Below the pieces are notes generated by a model. It saw only the letters and a list, made by a program, of their open reading frames with translations. It was not told the DNA's origin and did not search any database. A stretch of 64,000 bases of DNA. It comes from GCA-2733415 sp965178655 (GTDB lineage Bacteria > Bacteroidota > Bacteroidia > Flavobacteriales > Flavobacteriaceae). This document shows, one piece after another, positions 42,781-50,748 of this stretch. How positions within the stretch are numbered: the first letter of the stretch is position 1; every line of letters begins with the position of its first letter. The translations under genes were made by a program, and so were the position numbers. The stretch lies in assembly GCA_965178655.1 (NCBI GenBank), contig OZ238266.1, forward strand, positions 434,001-498,000. Reading direction: 5' to 3'.

Positions 42781-44553
42781 TTAATTAAGTTCCTCTATAG
42801 CTCTAAATTGCACTTCATATAAGTTTTTGTAATAGCCATTATCTTTTTGAAGCAACTCGGTATGTGAGCCTGTTTCTACAATTTCGCCTTTATCCATTAC
42901 AATAATAGTATCGGCGTTTTTAATTGTTGCCAAACGATGAGCAATGATTATAGCTGTTCTATTAGCGGTAATTTTAGCAATTGCATCTTTTATTAACTGC
43001 TCGGAGTGTGAGTCTATAGAAGAGGTTGCTTCATCTAAAATTAATATATCCGGATTACTAACATAGGCACGTAAAAATGATAATAATTGTCGTTGACCGG
43101 TAGATAACATCACCCCCCTTTCTTTTACATTATAATCATACGTACTAGGTAATTTTTCAATAAAATCTGACACACCTATAGCAGTTGCAGCAGCTTTTAC
43201 TTCTGCTAAAGAAATGTCTTTATTTTTTAATGTAATATTGTTTTTTATAGTGTCCGAAAACAAAAAAACATCTTGCAATACCACCGCTATTTTCTCTCTA
43301 AGGCTCGCCAAACTATAATCTGTAATTGGCACATTATCTATTGTTATTTCTCCTTTATCTAACTCATAAAATCTACTTAATAGATTTATTATAGTCGATT
43401 TTCCTGCGCCTGTTGCACCAACAATAGCTACCGTTTGCCCTGGCTGTACTGTAAATGATATACCTTTTAAAACTTTCTCTCCTTTAACATATGAAAAGTG
43501 TACACCTTTAAAAGACACCAAGCCCTTAACATTAGATAATTTTTTAACTCCTGTATCTGGTATTTCAGCAGTAGTATCTAGCACTTCAAAAACTCTATTT
43601 GCAGCTACCATACCCATTTGCAAAGTATTAAACTTATCTGCCAACTGGCGCAATGGCCTAAATAACATTTGTGCCAACTGCACAAACATAGCTATAATTC
43701 CTATGTTTGAAAGATCGTGATTCATGGCAGCATTAACACCAGAATTCCATAATATTATAGCTATAGTAACTGATGAAGCTAGTTCTATAATTGGAAAAAA
43801 TATAGAGTTATACCACACTGTTTTTACCCAAGCCTTTTTATGCTTTTCATTAATCGCCTTAAAGGCTAAGTATGTCTGTTTTTCATGTGCAAATAACTGC
43901 ACTATTTTCATTCCTGTAACATGCTCTTGCACAAATGTGTTTAATGCCGAAACTTGTTTTCTTACTTCTTTAAAAGCAACTTTCATAGCGCGCTGAAATA
44001 ATCGTGTTGCAAAAAATATAAATGGCAGCACCGCAAAAACATATAATGATAATTTTACGCTTGTAACAAGCATGACTACTACCACAACACCCATTTTTAA
44101 AATATCGCCGATAATAACAAAGAAACCTTGACTAAATACATCTGCTATTTTCTCAATATCACTTACTGCATTTGTAACCATTTTCCCTACTGGGTTAGTA
44201 TCAAAATACTGCATTTTAAAGCGTAACATATGTGAGAACAATCGCACACGAATATCTTTAATAATTTGTTGTCCAATCCAGTTTGCAAAATAAACAAACA
44301 CAAACTGTATACTGACTTCTAAAAACAAGGCCCCTGCAAGAATACTTACTAGGTTTACAAGTCCGTTAAGATCACTATTATATAACTTATGGGTAATAAT
44401 TTCATTTAGTAAATACGGACGAGCAACAGCTAAAAAAGACAAGGCAATCGCCGCTAATAGCACGCCATAAAATATTTTACTATACGGTTTGGTATGAGAA
44501 AGCAATCGTTTAAACAACTGCATATTAAATTTATTTGCCGATTTATTTTCCAT
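42781..44553 (-). CDS. ABC exporter (MsbA-like half transporter)
   Basis: 590 residues. Six membrane helices (about 25-310) are fused to an ATPase domain: Walker A GATGAGKSTI, Q-loop VLQDVFLF, signature LSTGQRQLLSF, Walker B ILILDEATSSID and the H-loop AHRLATI. The signature reads LSTGQ instead of LSGGQ, a tolerated variant common in this subgroup. It works as a homodimer or heterodimer exporting lipids or drugs. Its start overlaps the end of truA by 11 bases, so they are co-transcribed. Confidence 0.92.
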   Translation of the reverse strand: MENKSANKFNMQLFKRLLSHTKPYSKIFYGVLLAAIALSFLAVARPYLLNEIITHKLYNSDLNGLVNLVSILAGALFLEVSIQFVFVYFANWIGQQIIKDIRVRLFSHMLRFKMQYFDTNPVGKMVTNAVSDIEKIADVFSQGFFVIIGDILKMGVVVVVMLVTSVKLSLYVFAVLPFIFFATRLFQRAMKVAFKEVRKQVSALNTFVQEHVTGMKIVQLFAHEKQTYLAFKAINEKHKKAWVKTVWYNSIFFPIIELASSVTIAIILWNSGVNAAMNHDLSNIGIIAMFVQLAQMLFRPLRQLADKFNTLQMGMVAANRVFEVLDTTAEIPDTGVKKLSNVKGLVSFKGVHFSYVKGEKVLKGISFTVQPGQTVAIVGATGAGKSTIINLLSRFYELDKGEITIDNVPITDYSLASLREKIAVVLQDVFLFSDTIKNNITLKNKDISLAEVKAAATAIGVSDFIEKLPSTYDYNVKERGVMLSTGQRQLLSFLRAYVSNPDILILDEATSSIDSHSEQLIKDAIAKITANRTAIIIAHRLATIKNADTIIVMDKGEIVETGSHTELLQKDNGYYKNLYEVQFRAIEELN

Positions 44554-45292
44554 ACTGTATACTATCTAAATAGGTTACTTCTGTTAAATATAATCCCTGT
44601 GCAGGTACTGACACTCCTGCCTGCCCTCTATTTTCACTTGCAATAATTGCATGTATTTCTGATACTGGTATTTTTCCTAAACCTACATTTAATAAAGTCC
44701 CTACTATAGCCCTTACCATATTGCGTAAAAATCTATTGGCAGAAATATGAAAGTGTAACTGCCCATCAATAACATACCATTGGGCATGTGTTATTGTACA
44801 GTTAAAAGTATTGACTTCTGTTTTTACTTTTGAGAAACACTTAAAATTGGTGTAGTCTAACAATATTTTAGCAGCAGCATTCATTTTATCAAGATCTAAA
44901 TCTTGCTTTATCAAATGTGTATATTCATGTAAAAACGGACTCTTTTCTGTTGTTATTTTATAAACATAAGATCGTTTTATAGCATGAAATCTAGCATGTG
45001 CCTCATCAGCAACTCTAAACACTTTATAAGCTACAATATCTTTAGGCAATACCGCATTAAGCTTATAGCAAAACTCTTCTTCATTTAATACTACATCAAA
45101 ATCAAAATGAGCAAATAATTGTGTTGCATGCACTCCTGCATCTGTTCTTCCTGCTCCTGTAACTCCTATTTTTTGTTGTGTTATGGTATATAATCCGTTT
45201 TCTAAAACTTCTTGTACAGAAATTGCATTAGGTTGTATTTGCCACCCATGATAATTTTTTCCGTTGTATGAAAGTTCTATAAAATATCTCAA
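44543..45292 (-). CDS. truA: tRNA pseudouridine(38-40) synthase TruA
   Basis: 249 residues. IELSYNGKNYHGWQIQPN and the catalytic box TGAGRTDAGVHATQL carry the essential Asp. FLRNMVRAIVGTLLNVG is also conserved. It isomerises uridines 38-40 in tRNA anticodon arms. It overlaps the downstream exporter gene by 11 bases. A TATCTTTG -7 element lies about 34 bases upstream (45333-45326, minus). Confidence 0.96.
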   Translation of the reverse strand: MRYFIELSYNGKNYHGWQIQPNAISVQEVLENGLYTITQQKIGVTGAGRTDAGVHATQLFAHFDFDVVLNEEEFCYKLNAVLPKDIVAYKVFRVADEAHARFHAIKRSYVYKITTEKSPFLHEYTHLIKQDLDLDKMNAAAKILLDYTNFKCFSKVKTEVNTFNCTITHAQWYVIDGQLHFHISANRFLRNMVRAIVGTLLNVGLGKIPVSEIHAIIASENRGQAGVSVPAQGLYLTEVTYLDSIQYGK

Positions 45293-45460
45293 ACTATAAT
45301 TGTATTATTTGTAATAATAAAGACACAAAGATACTTTTATTTACTTGATAATTTAGATTTTGACACCGCTAAATCTACCTACCACAGCACAGCTTATCTT
45401 AAAACTTTTAATACCTTTACTGCATTAGTTTATTGCCAAGATAGTTTACTTTAAAATTAC

Positions 45461-45958
45461 ATGACCAAAATATTATTATTATCCGATACGCATAGTTTTA
45501 TAGATGACCAGATTCTAAAACACGTAAAACAAGCCGATGAAGTTTGGCATGCAGGAGATATCGGCAATTTAAATGTTACTGATGCTATTGCTAAACTAAA
45601 ACCTTTACGTGCCGTTTTTGGCAATATTGATGATGCTACAGCACGTTTAGAATTCCCGCTACATAACCGTTTTAAATGCGAAGATGTTGATGTATGGATC
45701 ACTCATATTGGAGGTTACCCTGGGAACTATAATCCTGCAATTAGAACTGCCTTAGAAGAGCACCCTCCAAAAATATTTATTTGCGGTCATTCACATATTT
45801 TAAAAGTGCAGCATGACAAAAAATTAAATGTTTTACACATTAACCCTGGTGCTGCCGGAACACATGGATTTCATAAAGTACGTACAATGATTCGTTTTGA
45901 AATTGATGGTACTCACATAAAAAATATGGCTGTTATTGAACTCGCTAAAAGACAATAA
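45461..45958 (+). CDS. YfcE/MJ0936-type metallophosphoesterase
   Basis: 165 residues. The five calcineurin-like motifs appear in order: LLSDTHSFID, WHAGDIGN, VFGNIDD, WITHIGG and FICGHSHILK. The family includes YfcE phosphodiesterases acting on small organophosphates or cyclic nucleotides. The substrate here is unknown. Single gene between truA (divergent) and bshC (convergent). Confidence 0.9.
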   Translation: MTKILLLSDTHSFIDDQILKHVKQADEVWHAGDIGNLNVTDAIAKLKPLRAVFGNIDDATARLEFPLHNRFKCEDVDVWITHIGGYPGNYNPAIRTALEEHPPKIFICGHSHILKVQHDKKLNVLHINPGAAGTHGFHKVRTMIRFEIDGTHIKNMAVIELAKRQ

Positions 45959-46004
45959 CCCTCCTTTGATTATTTTTTGTGAGATGAACTCATTATGTTT
46001 TTAA

Positions 46005-47585
46005 TTACAGAATTGTAAAACGAAGTGTTAATGGCTCTAATACTTTTTTTAGCATTGGTATTAATTCAGGCCCATATTCCAAATACAATTCTGAAAAATT
46101 TACCGTACGCTCTTGTAACTGTTGTTTAGGAAATAATTGATCTTGATAGCTTTTTACTTTAGATAAATCTTCTGAAAATCGTCGTTTTTCAGCTTTCAGC
46201 AATCGTTTTTCTAAATGAATTAATCCATTTAATTGCTTTTTTTCTTGAGCAGCAACGGCTCCTACAAAGGATTTATCTGTCTTTTCAGCAAGTAAATACA
46301 AATCTTTAAATTGTGTTTTTAAATATTCTTTTTGCGCTGTAAAATCGATTTTTAATTTTGATTGCTTTAAAACATATGTCTTCTGTAAATCAGCTTGTTT
46401 TAAAAACAAGTCCGGTATAGAGAGTCCCATTTTTTTTATCTTTCCTTGTACTTCTTCTGCTACTATTAAAGCAGAGTTTCGAGGCAGTAACACTGGAAAT
46501 GTTACCTTAAAATTTTGAAACATTTTTTTTAGCTCTAACCAATAAGCCAGTTCACCCCCACCTCCAACATAACAAAGGTTAGGCAGTATGACTTCTTGAT
46601 ACAAGGGACGCAATAATACATTCGGAGAAAAAGATTCTGGCGATTCTTTTAAGCATTTTAAAATTTCCTCTTTACGCCATGATATTGTAGTGTTTAAAAC
46701 TTGAAATTTATTGTTTTTACACACAATACGTTCTCTAACACCTTTAGTTATATAAAATAGGTTAATTTCCCTTGGGTTAACCTGTATTTTATATTGCTCC
46801 GGAAATGACTGAATGGTGTTTTTAACCGACTTATATGTGGTTTGTAACAACAACTCTTCTTTCATATATGGCGCAAATAACTGCTTTAAGTTTGCTGTAT
46901 TTGCATCTATGCACACCAAACCATAATCTCCAAATAATTCATGTGCCAGATACTGAGTAGCCAAAGCTAGATTATTATGCTTTAAATATGCCGATTCAAA
47001 CAAATCACGCAAATAGGTAGCATTCTTACCTAATCCTACTTTTTTAGAAAATTGTGTAAAAACATCTCCCAATCCTTCGGTAGATAATTCTCCTACAGCG
47101 CCACCAAAATCACGTTGCCAAGTAATAGACTCTCCTTTAAAATTAAAATAATTTATTTCTTCAAAATCATGATCTTCCGTAGCCATCCAATACACCGGAA
47201 CAAAGTTATTGTTAGGGTATTTCTTTGATAAGGCTTCACACAGATTTATTGTGCTAATAATTTTATATAAAAAATATAAAGGTCCTGTAAATAGATTTAA
47301 TTGATGTCCTGTACATACCGTAAAAGTATTATCATCAATAATGCTTTTAATATTAGCTAAGCTTTTTGATGTATGCTCTAGTGAAGCGTACTGCTGCTCT
47401 AAAACCTCATGCAATACCACTCTATGGTGTTTTGGGAAAGCGTTTTGCTTGTCTTCTATTTGTTGTTCAATATGCTCAAACGACGGAAACCTATGATATA
47501 GCGACTCTAGTCTGACATCTTTAGACAGATAGTCACACAGCAATGGAGAGAAGTAGTTGGTTTCTTTGTACGTTAGTGATTGCAT
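46005..47585 (-). CDS. bshC: Bacillithiol biosynthesis cysteine-adding enzyme BshC
   Basis: 526 residues from ATG 47585 (MQSLTYKETNYFSPLL). Upstream sequence is not conserved and contains the -7 element TATATTTG (47613-47606). The family traits VCTGHQLNLFTGPLYFLYKI, WMATEDHDFEEINYF, NLCYVGGGGELAYWLELK and the C-terminal coiled coil (about 400-470) are clear. BshC adds Cys to GlcN-malate to complete bacillithiol, the main low-molecular thiol of many Bacteroidota. Confidence 0.94.
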   Translation of the reverse strand: MQSLTYKETNYFSPLLCDYLSKDVRLESLYHRFPSFEHIEQQIEDKQNAFPKHHRVVLHEVLEQQYASLEHTSKSLANIKSIIDDNTFTVCTGHQLNLFTGPLYFLYKIISTINLCEALSKKYPNNNFVPVYWMATEDHDFEEINYFNFKGESITWQRDFGGAVGELSTEGLGDVFTQFSKKVGLGKNATYLRDLFESAYLKHNNLALATQYLAHELFGDYGLVCIDANTANLKQLFAPYMKEELLLQTTYKSVKNTIQSFPEQYKIQVNPREINLFYITKGVRERIVCKNNKFQVLNTTISWRKEEILKCLKESPESFSPNVLLRPLYQEVILPNLCYVGGGGELAYWLELKKMFQNFKVTFPVLLPRNSALIVAEEVQGKIKKMGLSIPDLFLKQADLQKTYVLKQSKLKIDFTAQKEYLKTQFKDLYLLAEKTDKSFVGAVAAQEKKQLNGLIHLEKRLLKAEKRRFSEDLSKVKSYQDQLFPKQQLQERTVNFSELYLEYGPELIPMLKKVLEPLTLRFTIL

Positions 47586-47760
47586 ATTAACAAATGATAG
47601 TGCCACAAATATACTTGTTTTTTTATATTCCTTCCTGCTACAGAACGACATTTACTTATTTTAATATTTAATTTTCCTGGCTTAACGCCAAAACATTTGT
47701 TTCGAAATTTTTGATTTTCAGTGCCTTATAAATTCTTTTATTATTTCGGTTAATTTTCTC

Positions 47761-47790
47761 TTGTATACGTTAAAAACAGTACTATATTTG
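47761..47790 (+). promoter_or_regulatory. tRNA-Tyr promoter
   Basis: TTG (47761-47763), 19-bp spacer, TATATTTG (47783-47790), 16 bases before the mature tRNA. Full consensus match. Confidence 0.75.
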
Positions 47791-47806
47791 CCCCCGTAAT
47801 ACAAAG

Positions 47807-47889
47807 GGGGAGATTCCAGAGCGGCCAAACGGGGCGGACTGTAACTCCGCTGTCTTTCGACTTCGTAGGTTCGAATCCTACTCTCCCCA
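47807..47889 (+). tRNA. tRNA-Tyr (anticodon GTA)
   Basis: An 83-nt type II tRNA. Acceptor GGGGAGA/TCTCCCC, anticodon arm GCGGA-CTGTAAC-TCCGC with anticodon GTA, a long variable arm (about TGTCTTTCGACTTC), T arm GTAGG-TTCGAAT-CCTAC and discriminator A. CCA is not encoded. Folded by eye. Confidence 0.96.
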
Positions 47890-47895
47890 CAAACA

Positions 47896-47927
47896 AAAAG
47901 TTTCAAGATTTTCTTGAAACTTTTTTT
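47896..47927. terminator. Terminator after tRNA-Tyr
   Basis: GTTTCAAGA-TTT-TCTTGAAAC (47900-47920) with A4-5 before and T7 after. It can also serve the convergent gene ending at 47962. Confidence 0.87.
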
Positions 47928-47961
47928 GGTTTAAGTCGTATTTTATTAACTACTCTATACC

Positions 47962-48342
47962 TTAATTAGCATGTGTCACATTCGTAAAAGTTGGAGGGGT
48001 TTCTGTGATACTACCTGCTCCCTTTTTATTAATTTTAAACAATACATCCTTTGTAATTGTAAACATTAAAACGGATAAGAAAGGATTCTTAAGATGTGAC
48101 TGTAAAATCTCAAAAGCCGCTTCTAAACTAAGTTCCTTTTCTACATCTTCAACCTCCCTTGGTCTATAACTAAATTTTAGGAGCACTTTAACTCCATTAT
48201 CAGCATAAATAGGCCTGACAAATATGTTTTTTAACTCTTGTTTTCCGATGGTTTTTGCCATCGTTACCTTAGCAAGACTCCCTGCTTCGATATTTTCTTT
48301 AACCTGCTCCCAAAAAAGGACAAATACATTATGGTAAGACAT
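47962..48342 (-). CDS. Hypothetical cytoplasmic protein
   Basis: 126 residues starting MSYHNVFVLFWEQVKENI, without signal peptide or membrane segment. The charged middle (FVRPIYADNGVKVLLKFSYRPREVEDVEKEL) is followed by a C-terminal tail rich in Thr/Pro. Codon use is like the neighbours. I do not recognise the family. It lies between two tRNA genes and next to a repeat array, a position where strain-specific genes often sit. An intact ORF and the convergent terminator support it as a real gene. Confidence 0.6.
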   Translation of the reverse strand: MSYHNVFVLFWEQVKENIEAGSLAKVTMAKTIGKQELKNIFVRPIYADNGVKVLLKFSYRPREVEDVEKELSLEAAFEILQSHLKNPFLSVLMFTITKDVLFKINKKGAGSITETPPTFTNVTHAN

Positions 48343-48435
48343 AAACTTTACAATTTAGCATACTGCAAACCTAGTTTATATCTTTTAAAATATTTATAAA
48401 AAACACGAAAAGGTTGTTTATCGGCGGTTAGAGAT

Positions 48436-48490
48436 ATTTCGACACATTTCGACACATTTCGACAAGCTCAATGTAAAAGCTCAATGTAAA
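48436..48490. repeat. Short tandem repeats (10-bp x3, 13-bp x2)
   Basis: ATTTCGACAC occurs at 48436-48445 and 48446-48455, and as ATTTCGACAA at 48456-48465. AGCTCAATGTAAA occurs at 48465-48477 and 48478-48490. The composite TTCGACAAGCTCAATGT resembles a repeated intergenic sequence I know from many Bacteroidota genomes (CTTCGACAAGCTCAGTGTGACA type). Confidence 0.8.
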
Positions 48491-48572
48491 AGCTCCGTAT
48501 GACAAAAAAAACGTCGTCTTGAGTGATTACGGACATACCCTTTGGTTTCTTTTAGCATTTTTAAATAACACG

Positions 48573-48965
48573 GGAATCCAATATAAGCTGCGCTTGATGT
48601 CTTTTTCATTTTATAACATTTACAAAAGCAAGCTTTGGGATTGCCTTAAAGGAATCCCTAAAAGGAAATCCAATACAAGCAAAAAACAATACAAGCTACG
48701 CTTGATGTCTTTTTCATTTTATAACATTTACAAAAGTAAGCTTTGGGATTGCCCTAAAGGGCATCCCTAAAAAGGAATCCAATACAAGCAAAAAACAATA
48801 CAAGCTACGCTTGGAGTCTTTTTCATTTTATAACATTTACAAAAGCAAGCTTTGGGATTGCCCTAAAGGGCATCCCTAAAAGGAAATCCAATACAAGCAA
48901 AAAACAATACAAGCTGCGCTTGATGTCTTTTTCATTTTATAACATTTACAAAAGCAAGCTTTTGA
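48573..48965. repeat. 109-bp tandem direct repeat array, about 3.5 units
   Basis: Units begin (AAGCT-rCGCTTG) at 48585, 48693, 48802 and 48911, giving periods of 108, 109 and 109 bp. The fourth is cut after about 52 bases. Units differ at only a few positions. Each full unit contains a small hairpin CAAGC-TAC-GCTTG and a larger one, GGGAT-T-GCCC-TAAA-GGGC-ATCCC, whose arms stay paired in unit 1 despite different bases (GGGATT...AATCCC). Open frames across it are periodic artefacts and not counted as genes. This fills most of the 672-bp gene-free stretch 48343-49014. Confidence 0.92.
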
Positions 48966-48985
48966 CATGTTATAAAATGAAAAAA
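48928..48985. repeat. Inverted repeat linking the array to the tRNA-Ser 3' flank
   Basis: TTTTTCATTTTATAACAT, part of the last 109-bp unit (about 48928-48945), is repeated in inverse orientation as ATGTTATAAAATGAAAAA (about 48968-48985), directly next to the tRNA-Ser terminator. The pair can form an 18-bp stem with a loop of about 22 nt. Confidence 0.8.
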
Positions 48986-49009
48986 CCAACACATAAGTGT
49001 TGGTTTTTT
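48980..49009. terminator. Terminator of tRNA-Ser
   Basis: AACCAACAC-ATAA-GTGTTGGTT stem with A-run and T-run on either side (48980-49009). It lies 5 bases from the 3' end of the minus-strand tRNA-Ser gene. Confidence 0.88.
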
Positions 49010-49014
49010 ACTTG

Positions 49015-49099
49015 CGGAGAAAGAGGGATTCGAACCCCCGGACCTGTAACAGTCAACAGTTTTCAAGACTGCCGCATTCGACCACTCTGCCATTTCTCC
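49015..49099 (-). tRNA. tRNA-Ser (anticodon TGA)
   Basis: An 85-nt type II tRNA on the minus strand. Acceptor GGAGAAA/TTTCTCC, D arm with GAGTGGTCGAATGC, anticodon loop CTTGAAA with anticodon TGA, a long variable arm and T arm with GGTTCGAATCC, discriminator G. CCA is not encoded. Folded by eye. Confidence 0.95.
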
Positions 49100-49135
49100 T
49101 GAGTGTCTCATCAAGTTATTCCTTGATTGCGGTTG

Positions 49136-49164
49136 CAAATATAATAAGCTTTTTTAATTCACAA
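49136..49164 (-). promoter_or_regulatory. tRNA-Ser promoter
   Basis: Minus strand: TTG (49164-49162), 18-bp spacer, TATATTTG (49143-49136), upstream of the tRNA 5' end at 49099. Same -7 octamer as the other two tRNA genes. Confidence 0.65.
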
Positions 49165-49235
49165 CCCTTTTTTTATACTTTTTTTCTGTCTTTTTTTTAA
49201 GTCATTCTAAATGAGAATATAACCTTTTAAAAAAA

Positions 49236-50687
49236 TTATTTTTCAAACAGTACTATAGTTTCAATATGTGCTGTATGTGGAAACTGATCTACCAAACTCA
49301 TCTTTTTTAACTGATAACCTGCTTCAATTAATTGTTCGGTATCTCTAGCCTGTGTTGCTGGATTACATGATACATACACCATACGTTGTGCGCCTAAACG
49401 AATTACTTTGCGTAATGTTTTTGGTGCTATTCCTGATCTTGCAGGGTCTAATATAATCGTTTCTATTTTATTGATGTATTCTGGGTGTTCTAATAAAAAC
49501 TTACCTACATCTGCTGCAAAAAACTGCACCCCTTCTATACCGTTTCTAATAGCGTTTTCTTTAGCATCAGCAATAGATGATGCTGCAATATCTACACCTA
49601 CAATTTTAGTGTTATTACTCTTAGACGCAACTATTTGCCCAATAGTACCTGTACCACAGAATAAATCCATAACCACTTTACCGTCTACAGTTTCTTTTTT
49701 CTCCAATACATAATCTACAACTTTACTGTATAGTTTTTCTGCTGATTTTGGATTGGTTTGAAAAAAACTTTTCATGCTTATTTCAAAATCTAAGCCTAGT
49801 AAGTTTTCTACAATTTTTTCTTTTCCATATACCACACGAGAATGTCCGGTTGATGCTAAAGTTCTATCGCCTACCTCATCATTTACAGAGTGTAATATAC
49901 CTGCCAAACGTGTTCCGAAGAGTTTTCTGAACAAGGCTACAAAGCCTTCCATGTCAAAATTAGGTAATTCTGGTGAGGTTGTTACTAAATTAAACAATAA
50001 CTCATTACTGATTACTGATTTACGAACTACTAAAAATCTAAAGAACCCTTCACGATTTGGTGCATGCCATGGTGGCAAACCAGATTTTTCACAAAACTCA
50101 CGAATTATTTTTAAGTTGTCTTCTACTTGTTTATCAAACAATCCAGAATCTTTATCTAAGTTTTCTGCACACCACCATGTACCTCGTTTTTTGAATCCTA
50201 ATGAAAATTCATCAACATCAGTCATTAAGTCATAGTCATAACGTATGGCTGAAAACCCATACTCCATTTTGTTTCGGTAGTGGTGCAATTCAGGAGAGCT
50301 AATAAACTCATCAAACTTGTCCTCAATATCATCTACCTTACCTATACGCTTAAACAACTGCAAGGTACTGTCCTTTTTATACTGATGCTGCAACGCAATT
50401 GGCAGTTTAATATAAGGCGCACCTGGAATAGATTGATAAGGTACTTCTACCTCATCATCAGAATGTTTTATAACTTCTTCTAATTTACATTCGGCATAGC
50501 GCTTACTTGTTTTTTTAACCTGTGCTTTTACCAATTGTCCTGGCAAAGTATTGGGTACAAAAACTACAAATTCTCCTTCGTCTTTTCTAATACGACCAAT
50601 TCCTTTTCCTCCAAAGGCATAGTCTTCTATTAAAATCTCAATAAACTCTCCTCGTTTTACAAAGGAATTTCGTTCTCTTCTTGCCAT
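49236..50687 (-). CDS. rlmD: 23S rRNA uracil-5-methyltransferase (RlmD/RumA family), iron-sulfur cysteines absent
   Basis: 483 residues. An N-terminal TRAM domain (EFIEILIEDYAFGGKGIGRI) is followed by the SAM methyltransferase domain: MDLFCGTGTIGQIVA, ILDPARSGIAPKTLR and the catalytic-Cys box YVSCNPATQARD. In E. coli RumA a [4Fe-4S] cluster is held by a Cys-rich segment (CxxFGxCGGCxxQ) after TRAM. Here the matching segment reads PYQSIPGAPYIKLPIALQHQ, without any cysteine, so the cluster is missing. The target uridine (1939, 747 or both) cannot be decided from sequence. Upstream, a TATATTTG -7 element (50718-50711, minus) is present. Confidence 0.88.
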   Translation of the reverse strand: MARRERNSFVKRGEFIEILIEDYAFGGKGIGRIRKDEGEFVVFVPNTLPGQLVKAQVKKTSKRYAECKLEEVIKHSDDEVEVPYQSIPGAPYIKLPIALQHQYKKDSTLQLFKRIGKVDDIEDKFDEFISSPELHHYRNKMEYGFSAIRYDYDLMTDVDEFSLGFKKRGTWWCAENLDKDSGLFDKQVEDNLKIIREFCEKSGLPPWHAPNREGFFRFLVVRKSVISNELLFNLVTTSPELPNFDMEGFVALFRKLFGTRLAGILHSVNDEVGDRTLASTGHSRVVYGKEKIVENLLGLDFEISMKSFFQTNPKSAEKLYSKVVDYVLEKKETVDGKVVMDLFCGTGTIGQIVASKSNNTKIVGVDIAASSIADAKENAIRNGIEGVQFFAADVGKFLLEHPEYINKIETIILDPARSGIAPKTLRKVIRLGAQRMVYVSCNPATQARDTEQLIEAGYQLKKMSLVDQFPHTAHIETIVLFEK

Positions 50688-50748
50688 GCTGGTAGTGCTT
50701 AAAATTTTTGCAAATATACAGAATTAATCGGGCTATACCGGAATATTT

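Noticed and set aside
48573..48965. CRISPR array
   Set aside because: The unit is 109 bp, units are directly joined with no unique spacers, and no cas genes are near.
48519..49102. Open frames of 60-83 codons with repeated peptide units across the repeat array and tRNA-Ser
   Set aside because: They are periodic translations of the 109-bp DNA repeat and run into the tRNA gene. The third-position pattern and lack of start signals argue against coding.
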